The notes under the pieces were generated by a model that was not told the origin of the DNA, did not search any database, and was given only the letters and a program-made list of their open reading frames with translations. Shown piece by piece: positions 1 to 5,580 of a stretch of DNA of 5,580 nt. Source of the stretch: Vibrio madracius (lineage in GTDB: Bacteria; Pseudomonadota; Gammaproteobacteria; Enterobacterales; Vibrionaceae); NCBI GenBank assembly GCA_000695745.1, contig ASHK01000062.1:1-5580 (forward strand), written 5' to 3'. Position 1 is the stretch's first letter, and each line of letters opens with the position of its first letter. Made by a program: the position numbers and the translations under genes.

Positions 1-265
1 CGATATGGGAATGAAACAAGAGTTTACGCGTGAAGTGGTGGACGTCATGCGCATTAAAGCCAAAGCTGGAGAGGAAGCAAATGTGCGTCCAGTTGTTGAA
101 ATGCGAGTGAAGCTCGGGGATGTTGAGAAGACCGTTCGAGTGAATCTACAAGACCGATCTCGCTTCCACTACAGTATGATTCTAGGGAAAAACTTCCTTA
201 AATATGGTGCAGTAGTGAGTAGTGATGAAAACTTCTTACTAGGCAATGATATTGGCAGTCATTAA
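1..265 (+). CDS. Retropepsin-like / RimK-associated protease family protein (DUF785), C-terminal part only
   Basis: This is the 3' end of a gene entering from the left edge. The frame is open from base 2 (an Asp codon precedes the first visible Met), so the ATG at 5 is internal, not a start. About 87 residues are visible, ending at TAA 263-265. The stretch RPVVEMRVKLGD, then LQDRSRFHYSMILGKNFL, matches the end of the family once called 'putative ATP-dependent zinc protease' (PF05618), which has a retropepsin-like aspartic protease fold and is often linked to RimK-type ATP-grasp ligases. The conserved 'DRS...LLGRNFL' block appears here as DRS...ILGKNFL. The catalytic aspartate region lies upstream, outside the window, so activity cannot be judged. 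NCBI uses RloA-type names for some members, but the subgroup cannot be chosen from this fragment. The gene is convergent with the CNNM gene and ends 15 bp before a terminator hairpin. Confidence 0.82.
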   Translation, partial: DMGMKQEFTREVVDVMRIKAKAGEEANVRPVVEMRVKLGDVEKTVRVNLQDRSRFHYSMILGKNFLKYGAVVSSDENFLLGNDIGSH

Positions 266-277
266 GCCAATCCAATA

Positions 278-312
278 AAAACGGCAGCGCTTAAGCGCTG
301 CCGTTTTGTTTT
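278..312. terminator. Bidirectional rho-independent terminator between convergent genes
   Basis: A perfect 10-bp GC-rich stem (281-290 with 295-304) has a TTAA loop. It is flanked by A's on the left (277-280) and T's on the right (305-307, then GTTTTTT), so both strands show a stem followed by a U-tract. It sits 12-15 bp past the stop of the retropepsin-like gene and about 10-20 bp past the stop of the minus-strand CNNM gene, and probably ends both transcripts. Confidence 0.9.
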
Positions 313-322
313 TTGCTAGCAA

Positions 323-1453
323 TTATTGCTGCTCATCTTTCTTGATATCGGTGTCCGGTTTCTTTTCAGGTTCTGGAATCGTATCAATTTCGTCATACTC
401 ATCTTCATCAGAACCGTCAATCATGCTGTGTTTTTCTTTCCAATGCTCCCAGCGCTGGTAAGCAAGCTCTTGCATGTCGGTTGTTTTATCAGCTTCATCG
501 ACAATCTCTTGACCTAGCAAATGCTCAAAGATGTCCTCTAGCGTAATAATGCCTTGGATGGTGCCGTATTCGTCCACAATCATTGCAATCTGTAGGCGTG
601 CTGCCATCATTTGCTCAAATGCTTTAGGCAACATTATGGTATTAAACAACACATGAATCGGGCGCATCACTGAACCTAATTGTTTCTCACCACAGCCCTG
701 TTGTTGCAGCTTAAACAGTTCTAATCGGTGGACAAAACCGAGAATATTGTCTTTCTGCTGGCTGTAGACAAGCGGACGCGAGAATGGCGTCTCTTTGTGC
801 TGAGCCAAGAACTCATTGATCGTCATTTCAGCGGCAACGCGGAAAACCACGGGACGCGGTGTCATAACCTGCGTTACTGGAATATCTTGAATATTAAGAA
901 TATTGTTCAAGATATTAGATTCACCTTCAGCAAACTCACCACTTTCTCTTGCGAGCATAGCCATAGCGGAGAGTTCATCACGCATTTTCGGAGCTTCATG
1001 GCCACGAGCAAGGCGCTTAGTAATCTGTTCAGAGAACCAAACGAACGGAGTTAATGCCCATACCATCCAGCGCAGCACGGTAGCCGATGTAGGCGCAAGC
1101 TGACGCCAGTATGTGGCACCGATGGTTTTCGGTACGATTTCTGAAAGTACTAAGATACCCAGAGTCAATACCGCAGAGAACACACCTAACCATTGGCTAC
1201 CGAATACTTTTGCCGCTTGTGCACCTGCTGTAGCAGCACCGATGGTGTGAGCAATCGTATTCAGCGTCAGGATAGACGCAAGGGGGCGGTCAAGCTCTGC
1301 TTTTAACTTAGTGAGTTTGTCAGCAGCAGGGTGCCCTTGTTGTCTAAGTTGCGCTAGGTAGCTTGGTGTAATACTAAGTAGAACAGCTTCAAGCACCGAA
1401 CAGATAAAAGAGACACCGATAGCGACCGTAATGTAAACCGTTAAAAGAAACAT
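323..1453 (-). CDS. CNNM (DUF21) transmembrane protein with CBS-domain pair, 376 aa
   Basis: This is an inner-membrane protein of the CNNM/CorC (HlyC-like 'hemolysin') superfamily, whose studied members take part in Mg2+ or divalent-cation transport. Residues 1-150 form the DUF21/CNNM domain. It has hydrophobic segments near 1-28, 58-80, 86-112 and 122-142, a SVLEAVLLS helix (19-27), LNTIAHTIGA (64-73) and the SEIVPKT motif (104-110), the family's cation-site signature region. A cytoplasmic CBS pair follows: one near 190-250, opening with VMTPR (197-200), and one near 262-318, with MRPI and DEYGTIQGIITLEDIFEHLLG. The protein then ends in a hydrophilic, strongly acidic tail (about 346-376). 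It lacks the C-terminal CorC_HlyC domain of CorC-type proteins, which are usually over 400 aa. The start is supported by AGGA (complement of 1459-1462) 5 nt before ATG. It is divergent from hupA. Transport activity and substrate are inferred from the family only. Confidence 0.9.
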   Translation of the reverse strand: MFLLTVYITVAIGVSFICSVLEAVLLSITPSYLAQLRQQGHPAADKLTKLKAELDRPLASILTLNTIAHTIGAATAGAQAAKVFGSQWLGVFSAVLTLGILVLSEIVPKTIGATYWRQLAPTSATVLRWMVWALTPFVWFSEQITKRLARGHEAPKMRDELSAMAMLARESGEFAEGESNILNNILNIQDIPVTQVMTPRPVVFRVAAEMTINEFLAQHKETPFSRPLVYSQQKDNILGFVHRLELFKLQQQGCGEKQLGSVMRPIHVLFNTIMLPKAFEQMMAARLQIAMIVDEYGTIQGIITLEDIFEHLLGQEIVDEADKTTDMQELAYQRWEHWKEKHSMIDGSDEDEYDEIDTIPEPEKKPDTDIKKDEQQ

Positions 1454-1639
1454 TCATTTCCTAATATGTGCACACATCAACCTAACTTTGCTGCCAACGA
1501 GCCTGTGCATTGTTGGTGAGTGCTTAAAAAACAGTAGCCGTACAACCGATTTATCAGGCTTATTAATTGTGCGACTGTGCATTTATGGGACTTTATGCAA
1601 TAAATTACAAGGTTTCAAACTCAATATTCACGTAACAAA

Positions 1640-1670
1640 TTGTGAGTTATTGCTCATAAAACGGTTAAAT
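1640..1670 (+). promoter_or_regulatory. Possible hupA promoter / operator-like inverted repeat (weak)
   Basis: TTGTGA (1640-1645) resembles a -35 box and TTAAAT (1665-1670) a -10 box, but the 19-bp spacing is longer than ideal. The -35 candidate overlaps an inverted repeat TTGTGAG-N6-CTCATAA (1640-1646 with 1653-1659, one mismatched pair). The repeat does not fit the CRP consensus spacing and I cannot name a regulator. If correct, the hupA leader would be about 95 nt. An alternative -10 (TAAAGA, 1686-1691, preceded by TG) lacks a good -35. Confidence 0.22.
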
Positions 1671-1728
1671 CTCGGTCATAAGTGATAAAGATAGGCGACA
1701 AACCTTTGCCAGATGGGGGCTTTATGAT

Positions 1729-1744
1729 TTAGAGTGGGCTCTAA
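1729..1744 (+). promoter_or_regulatory. Small hairpin in the hupA leader
   Basis: TTAGAG (1729-1734) and CTCTAA (1739-1744) pair perfectly around a TGGG loop. The hairpin ends 15 bp before the hupA Shine-Dalgarno core (1760-1764). It has no U-tract, so it is not a terminator. It could tune translation or mRNA stability, but a 6-bp stem with two GC pairs may also be chance. Confidence 0.35.
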
Positions 1745-1771
1745 CTCGATAACATGAAGAAGGGAAACCTA

Positions 1772-2044
1772 ATGAACAAGACCCAATTAATCGACTTTAT
1801 CGCTGAAAAAGCAGACCTATCTAAAGCACAAGCAAAAGCAGCGCTTGAAGCGACGCTTTCAGGTGTTTCTGAAGCGCTAACTGAAGGTGACCAAGTTCAA
1901 CTAATTGGTTTTGGTACGTTCAAAGTAAACCACCGTGCAGCACGCACTGGTCGTAATCCAAAAACTGGTGAAGAGATTCAAATCGCTGCAGCGAACGTTC
2001 CAGCATTTGTAGCTGGTAAAGCGCTAAAAGACGCAGTTAAATAA
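1772..2044 (+). CDS. hupA: DNA-binding protein HU-alpha
   Basis: HU is a small, abundant nucleoid-associated protein that binds and bends DNA with little sequence preference. It acts as a homodimer or as a heterodimer with HU-beta. The 90-aa length is the family standard. An N-terminal helix pair (about 1-40) forms the dimer core, followed by [18 protein letters not shown] (46-63) and the beta-arm. Arg61-Asn62-Pro63 is the conserved arm tip whose proline intercalates into DNA. The C-terminus [12 protein letters not shown] is typical of HupA, and the whole sequence closely resembles E. coli HU-alpha. An in-frame ATG at 1754 would add six residues (MKKGNL), but the start at 1772 is chosen because AAGGG (1760-1764) lies 7 nt upstream of it and MNKTQLID is the universal HU start. 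It is transcribed alone: a strong terminator follows. Confidence 0.97.
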   Translation: MNKTQLIDFIAEKADLSKAQAKAALEATLSGVSEALTEGDQVQLIGFGTFKVNHRAARTGRNPKTGEEIQIAAANVPAFVAGKALKDAVK

Positions 2045-2050
2045 TTTCTG

Positions 2051-2085
2051 CAGCACCGATGTGTACATCGGTGCTGTTTTCCTTT
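2051..2085 (+). terminator. Rho-independent terminator of hupA
   Basis: A perfect 11-bp stem (2051-2061 with 2066-2076) with a TGTA loop is followed by TTTTCCTTT. It lies 6 bp after the hupA stop. It makes hupA a separate transcription unit, so the downstream lipoprotein gene needs its own promoter or read-through. Confidence 0.9.
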
Positions 2086-2250
2086 CCCTGCGGTTGATCG
2101 ATAAATGTGTTAGCCGATTTAGTGCGCTTATCCATCAATCTCTCTCCCAATACTCAGAATTGAAGTGAACGCCTTGTGATTCATGCTGTCTTACAGTGAG
2201 GAGAAGGTGTTGTTTGCCTACGTTGCTTTTATTTGAGGTTTTAAACATCA

Positions 2251-2943
2251 ATGAAGAAAACTCTGTTGGTATCAGTGTTAGTCGCAATGCTAGCTGGTTG
2301 CTCTTCTTCCCCGTCACCCTCCCTTAATCAATATTCGGAATACACGGGTGGTCAAACACTAGGGGATGCGACAAGTTTATATTGGTATACCGAGCGTCTA
2401 ACAAAGCCGTTCAGTGCTGCTGACTACGTCAATATGAACGACTATGGTTGGTATAAATCCAATTACCGTTGGAGTGGTGGCACACTGCGTGAGTTTGTAC
2501 GAGAAGGGGTACAGAACGAGCTAGATTCGGGTTCCGTCAACTACCGTATTCATGTGCGTTTCAATAAAGACGGTGAAGCTATTTATCAGCAATATCGTCG
2601 TAATGGTAAAGTGTTACCGATTAAACGCGCCCAATTAGAAAATTATCAGCGTGAGGCTGATTTGCTTGTCGATAGGGTGAAAGAGCAAGACAGCGATGGC
2701 CTAGAGCTTATTCAAGGGCATTGGAATGGTCAAACATTAGAAACTTGTAGCGGTATCGAGTTTAACAAGATTAAGTTTGAGCAAAGTTTGCCTGATTTTG
2801 TTGTTCAACGCTTAGCGGAAGTGGAAAGTTATGTCGCGTTTCTAGGTAGTACTCGACTCACCGGAGCAAAAGTAGAGCAGTTGTTGATGCTCTCTGATGG
2901 TTCGACCGATTGTATAAAGCGTCCAGTACTCACCACTGAATAA
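2251..2943 (+). CDS. DUF1481 family lipoprotein (YjaH-like), 230 aa
   Basis: This is a predicted lipoprotein of unknown function. The N-terminus has MKK, a hydrophobic stretch and the lipobox L14-A15-G16-C17, so Cys17 should be lipidated after signal peptidase II cleavage. Ser at +2 (no Asp) suggests outer-membrane sorting. The mature part is soluble and aromatic-rich (TSLYWYTERLTKPF, YGWYKSNYRWSGGTLREFV, about 42-83), with further blocks YRIHVRFNKDGEAIYQQYRR (98-117) and two late cysteines (Cys167 and Cys222), a possible disulfide pair. Its length, its sequence character and its position just downstream of hupA match E. coli YjaH (DUF1481). The start is fixed: an in-frame TAA at 2242-2244 precedes the ATG, and no other start fits the signal peptide. 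The only Shine-Dalgarno-like run, GAGG (2235-2238), is 12 nt away, which is rather far. The gene is convergent with purD. No reaction or partner can be assigned. Confidence 0.85.
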   Translation: MKKTLLVSVLVAMLAGCSSSPSPSLNQYSEYTGGQTLGDATSLYWYTERLTKPFSAADYVNMNDYGWYKSNYRWSGGTLREFVREGVQNELDSGSVNYRIHVRFNKDGEAIYQQYRRNGKVLPIKRAQLENYQREADLLVDRVKEQDSDGLELIQGHWNGQTLETCSGIEFNKIKFEQSLPDFVVQRLAEVESYVAFLGSTRLTGAKVEQLLMLSDGSTDCIKRPVLTTE

Positions 2944-2971
2944 CGTGATAAACTCGACCATAAATTCGAAC

Positions 2972-3008
2972 AAAAGAAGGGCGCTCAATAGAGCGCCCTT
3001 CTTTTATA
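2972..3008. terminator. Bidirectional terminator between the DUF1481 gene and purD
   Basis: A perfect 15-bp stem (2972-2986 with 2991-3005) has an AATA loop. Its base is A/T-rich (AAAAG...CTTTT) and its top is GC-rich, so each strand reads as a GC stem running into U's. It lies 28 bp after the lipoprotein stop and 22 bp after the purD stop, and would end both transcription units. Confidence 0.92.
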
Positions 3009-3026
3009 TATTGATAAAGCGGGGGG

Positions 3027-4316
3027 TTATTCGCCTTGTTCACGTGCAATGGCGCGATAGCCAATGTCGTTGCGGTGGAACATACCATCCCAGCTAATCT
3101 GCTTCGTTAGCTCATAAGCTCGTGCTTGAGCTTCAGAAACTGTGTTGCCTAGTGCTGTAGCGCATAGCACGCGGCCGCCGTTTGTCACAACGTTGCCGTC
3201 TTTATTCGTCGTGCCTGCATGGAAGACCTTCTCACCTTCAATGTCTTTAGTTGGTAAGCCAGAGATGACGTCTCCTTTTTGGTAAGACGCGGGGTAGCCA
3301 CCTGCCGCTAGAACGATACCGATAGAAGCACGTGGGTCCCACTTAGACTCAACTTGGTCTAGCTTCTTGTCGATCGCAGCCTGGCAAAGCTCAACCATGT
3401 CTGATTGCATGCGCATCATGATAGGTTGTGTTTCTGGGTCACCAAAGCGGCAGTTGTATTCGATAACTTTAGGCGTGCCGTCTTTGTCGATCATCAGACC
3501 TGCGTATAGGAAACCTGTGTATGGGTTACCTTCTGACGCCATACCGCGAACGGTTGGGTAGATAACTTCTTCCATGATGCGGTTGTGGATGTCTTGAGTG
3601 ACGACTGGTGCAGGAGAATATGCACCCATGCCGCCAGTATTAGGACCGGTGTCCTTATCGCCAACACGTTTGTGGTCTTGGCTCGTTGCCATTGGCAATA
3701 CGTTTTCGCCATCAACCATCACGATGAAGCTTGCTTCTTCGCCGTCTAGGAACTCTTCGATAACCACACGGCTGCCAGCGTCGCCAAATGCGTTGCCAGC
3801 GAGCATGTCTTTGATTGCGTCTTCTGCTTCTTCTAGCGTCATCGCTACGATAACACCTTTACCAGCCGCAAGACCGTCAGCCTTAACAACGATTGGGGCG
3901 CCTTGCTCACGAACGTAAGCCAGTGCAGGCTCAATTTCCGTGAAGTTAGCGTAAGCCCCCGTTGGGATTGCGTGACGAGCAAGAAAGTCTTTGGTGAAGG
4001 CTTTTGAGCCCTCTAGCTGTGCTGCAGCTTGAGTAGGGCCAAAGATCGCAAGACCGGCTTCTTGGAATGCATCAACCACACCAATCACAAGTGGCGCTTC
4101 AGGGCCAACAATGGTTAGCTCGATGTTTTTCTGTTTAGCAAACGCCACCAGACCTTGAATGTCTTCAACGTCAATCGCAACGTTTTCTAGTTTGGGCTCA
4201 AGTGCAGTACCTGCGTTCCCTGGTGCTACGAAAACCGTTTCAACATTTGGATTCTGAGCCACTTTCCAACCCAGAGCGTGCTCACGACCACCAGCACCAA
4301 TAATTAGAACGTTCAT
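3027..4316 (-). CDS. purD: Phosphoribosylamine--glycine ligase (GAR synthetase)
   Basis: This cytosolic enzyme joins 5-phosphoribosylamine and glycine using ATP to give glycinamide ribonucleotide (GAR), the second step of de novo purine synthesis. The 429 residues are full length for the family. Visible motifs in order are the N-domain GAGGREHAL (7-15), GPEAPL (71-76), GSKAFTK (103-109), the ATP-grasp loop VKADGLAAGKGV (144-155), GPNTGGMGAYSP (224-235) and EYNCRFGDPETQ (286-297), which holds the acidic and Asn metal/ATP ligands. The C-terminal domain ends with FHRNDIGYRA (413-422). Nothing essential appears missing. AAGGA lies 7 nt before ATG (AGGA is the complement of 4324-4327). It is downstream of purH in a probable purHD operon, but separated by an ERIC element rather than the usual short gap. 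Control by PurR would act at the off-window purH promoter (inference). Confidence 0.98.
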   Translation of the reverse strand: MNVLIIGAGGREHALGWKVAQNPNVETVFVAPGNAGTALEPKLENVAIDVEDIQGLVAFAKQKNIELTIVGPEAPLVIGVVDAFQEAGLAIFGPTQAAAQLEGSKAFTKDFLARHAIPTGAYANFTEIEPALAYVREQGAPIVVKADGLAAGKGVIVAMTLEEAEDAIKDMLAGNAFGDAGSRVVIEEFLDGEEASFIVMVDGENVLPMATSQDHKRVGDKDTGPNTGGMGAYSPAPVVTQDIHNRIMEEVIYPTVRGMASEGNPYTGFLYAGLMIDKDGTPKVIEYNCRFGDPETQPIMMRMQSDMVELCQAAIDKKLDQVESKWDPRASIGIVLAAGGYPASYQKGDVISGLPTKDIEGEKVFHAGTTNKDGNVVTNGGRVLCATALGNTVSEAQARAYELTKQISWDGMFHRNDIGYRAIAREQGE

Positions 4317-4340
4317 TTAATAATCCTTTCAAAAATTTGG

Positions 4341-4467
4341 ATTACTCTAAGCAGTTGGTGTTGTAGCAAGGCAGTGCTTGAATTCATCCCCGGGAGCATA
4401 GCCTAGCTATGAGACCGGGGTGAATGAAAGCGCTAACGCGGCTACAGCGCCAAATGCGACGAGTAAT
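4341..4467. repeat. ERIC element (127-bp imperfect palindrome) in the purH-purD spacer
   Basis: The terminal inverted repeats are ATTACTC (4341-4347) and GAGTAAT (4461-4467). Two arms of exactly 62 nt (4341-4402 and 4406-4467) flank a 3-nt loop, CTA. Well-paired blocks include CATAGC/GCTATG beside the loop, CCCCGG/CCGGGG, and a GCA-TTGG-G-TGTAGC stretch that includes G-U pairs. The total of 127 bp is the canonical full ERIC length. The core follows the ERIC consensus as I remember it: ATCCCC-GGAGC-TA...TA-G-GAC-GGGGTGA, then AACGC, CAGC and GACGAGTA near the right end. ERICs are non-autonomous, MITE-like intergenic repeats of enterobacteria and vibrios, inserted at TA sites. Here the element starts on the last base of the purH stop and would be transcribed within the operon as a long hairpin. 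Confidence 0.88.
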
Positions 4468-5580
4468 TAGTGACGGAAGTGGCGCATGCCTGTAAAGATC
4501 ATCGCCATGCCATGCTCGTCAGCCGCTGCGATAACTTCGTCATCACGCATAGAGCCACCTGGTTGGATAACGCACTTAATGCCAGCTTCTGCTGCAGCGT
4601 CAATGCCATCACGGAATGGGAAGAACGCATCTGATGCCATTACGCAGCCTTCAACCTGTAGACCTTCGTCAGCAGCCTTGATGCCAGCAATTTTCGCTGA
4701 GTACACGCGGCTCATTTGACCAGCGCCTACACCGATAGTCATGTCGCCTTTCGAGTAAACGATCGCGTTTGACTTAACGTATTTAGCCACTTTCCAGCAG
4801 AATAGTGCGTCTTTTAGCTCTTCTTCTGTTGGTTGGCGCTTAGAAACCACTTTAAGGTCATCAAGCGATACCATGCCTTGGTCGCGGTCTTGAACCAGAA
4901 GACCACCGTTAACGCGCTTAACGTCAAAACCCGTTGTCTTCGTTGTCCACTCGCCACATTCTAGTAGGCGAACGTTTTTCTTAGCCGCAACCACCTCGAC
5001 TGCTTCCGCAGAAACAGAAGGGGCGATAATCACTTCAACGAACTGACGCTCAACAATCGCTTTCGCTGTTTCTGCATCTAGCTCTTGGTTGAATGCGATG
5101 ATGCCGCCAAACGCTGACGTTGGGTCAGTTTTGTAAGCGCGGTCATACGCTTCTAGGATGTCTTTACCTAGCGCAACGCCACATGGGTTGGCGTGCTTAA
5201 CGATAACGCAAGCAGGTTCTGCAAACTCTTTTACACACTCAAGTGCTGCGTCAGTGTCAGCGATGTTGTTGTAAGACAAAGCTTTACCTTGGATTTGGCG
5301 AGCAGTAGATACAGAGGCTTCTTCTGGATTTGCTTCTACGTAGAATGCTGCATCTTGGTGGCTGTTCTCACCGTAGCGCATGTCTTGCTTCTTCACGAAC
5401 TGTTGGTTAAACGTACGTGGGAATTTAGACTCCTCGTCACCTTCTTTGCTTTCTGTTGCAGAGGAGGCACCGTAAGATGGAACCATAGTGCCGAAGTAGT
5501 TAGCGATCATGCCGTCGTAAGACGCTGTGTGCTCAAACGCTGCGATAGCTAGGTCGAAACGTGTGTCTAATGTGAGAGAT
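4467..5580 (-). CDS. purH: Bifunctional AICAR formyltransferase / IMP cyclohydrolase, 5' end beyond the window
   Basis: This enzyme carries out the last two steps of IMP synthesis: formyl transfer from 10-formyl-THF to AICAR, then ring closure of FAICAR. About 370 residues are visible. The frame stays open to the right edge (first visible residues [19 protein letters not shown], joining [14 protein letters not shown]), so the Met codon at 5508-5510 is internal. The family is about 530 aa, so roughly 160 N-terminal residues, most of the MGS-like cyclohydrolase domain, are off-window. The AICAR transformylase domain is intact: [12 protein letters not shown] (visible residues 63-74), VKHANPCG with the catalytic Lys-His pair (127-134), [27 protein letters not shown] (315-325), [10 protein letters not shown], and the end FTGMRHFRH, the usual PurH C-terminus. 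The TAA stop occupies 4467-4469. It is first in a probable purHD operon whose promoter lies outside the window. Confidence 0.97.
   Translation of the reverse strand, partial: SLTLDTRFDLAIAAFEHTASYDGMIANYFGTMVPSYGASSATESKEGDEESKFPRTFNQQFVKKQDMRYGENSHQDAAFYVEANPEEASVSTARQIQGKALSYNNIADTDAALECVKEFAEPACVIVKHANPCGVALGKDILEAYDRAYKTDPTSAFGGIIAFNQELDAETAKAIVERQFVEVIIAPSVSAEAVEVVAAKKNVRLLECGEWTTKTTGFDVKRVNGGLLVQDRDQGMVSLDDLKVVSKRQPTEEELKDALFCWKVAKYVKSNAIVYSKGDMTIGVGAGQMSRVYSAKIAGIKAADEGLQVEGCVMASDAFFPFRDGIDAAAEAGIKCVIQPGGSMRDDEVIAAADEHGMAMIFTGMRHFRH

Larger units (their letters stand above)
1454..1771. other. Divergent gene-free region between the CNNM gene and hupA
   Basis: These 318 bp must hold the promoters of both divergent genes. 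I see no convincing protein gene: the one longish open frame (1488-1685, +) has no Shine-Dalgarno, is rich in Leu, Cys and Asn, and resembles no family I know. Visible items are an 8-bp palindrome TGTGCACA (1467-1474) in the CNNM leader, an AT-rich stretch near 1561-1610 containing TGCAT...ATGCA (1578-1582 with 1595-1599), the inverted repeat at 1640-1659 and the leader hairpin at 1729-1744. No tRNA or known riboswitch was recognised. Confidence 0.6.

Noticed and set aside
728..1103. Plus-strand open frames antisense to the CNNM gene
   Set aside because: They are complements of a well-supported conserved coding region; the translations resemble no family and lack ribosome sites.
1467..1474. 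TGTGCACA palindrome as a regulator site
   Set aside because: Only 8 bp, in the CNNM leader, with no second copy or known consensus match; could easily be chance.
1488..1685. 65-codon plus-strand open frame in the CNNM-hupA divergent region
   Set aside because: No ribosome site, no recognisable domain, unusual composition, and it lies across the likely promoter region of hupA.
1754..1771. Earlier in-frame ATG as the hupA start
   Set aside because: The Shine-Dalgarno AAGGG lies inside this extension, and HU proteins begin at MNKTQLID.
2135..2317. 60-codon minus-strand frame overlapping the start of the DUF1481 gene
   Set aside because: It overlaps the signal peptide coding region, has no ribosome site and resembles no family.
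3367..3918. Open frames on both strands within purD
   Set aside because: purD is full length with all motifs in one frame, so these are shadows of its codon bias.
4381..4427. Central hairpin of the purHD spacer as an intrinsic terminator or riboswitch
   Set aside because: No U-tract follows on the minus strand, and the pairing extends through a 127-bp element with terminal repeats that fits ERIC better.
5193..5552. 119-codon plus-strand open frame antisense to purH
   Set aside because: It lies opposite conserved AICAR transformylase sequence; the Cys/Val/Leu-rich translation looks like a reverse-strand artefact.

Overview
The window looks like the chromosome of a gammaproteobacterium, most likely a Vibrio. 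HU-alpha, PurD, PurH and a DUF1481 lipoprotein resemble Vibrio proteins as I remember them. The order purH-purD / DUF1481 / hupA is the one I associate with vibrios, and E. coli keeps hupA beside its DUF1481 gene (yjaH). This is inference from memory; no search was run.

Layout from left to right. The 3' end of a plus-strand retropepsin-like (RimK-associated, formerly 'ATP-dependent zinc protease', DUF785) gene stops at 265. It converges on a minus-strand CNNM/CBS membrane protein gene (323-1453), with a symmetrical terminator hairpin between them. A 318-bp gene-free divergent region follows (1454-1771). Then come hupA (1772-2044, +) with its own terminator, the DUF1481 lipoprotein gene (2251-2943, +), a bidirectional 15-bp-stem terminator, and the minus-strand purine genes purD (3027-4316) and purH (4467 to beyond the window's right edge).

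PurH and PurD belong to one pathway, de novo IMP synthesis. PurD makes glycinamide ribonucleotide early on, and PurH performs the last two steps. They look like a purHD operon read right to left, with its promoter outside the window. HU is a housekeeping nucleoid protein. The DUF1481 lipoprotein beside it has no known function.

The most notable non-coding feature is a 127-bp imperfect palindrome (4341-4467) filling almost the whole purH-purD spacer. It has 7-bp terminal inverted repeats, two 62-nt arms and a 3-nt loop, and matches the ERIC (enterobacterial repetitive intergenic consensus) family in length and sequence. It begins at the last base of the purH stop codon and ends 13 bp before the purD Shine-Dalgarno, so it would be transcribed as a long hairpin inside the operon. 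Otherwise the window is ordinary core genome. I see no phage, CRISPR, defence or secretion system, no tRNA or rRNA, and no convincing novel system.
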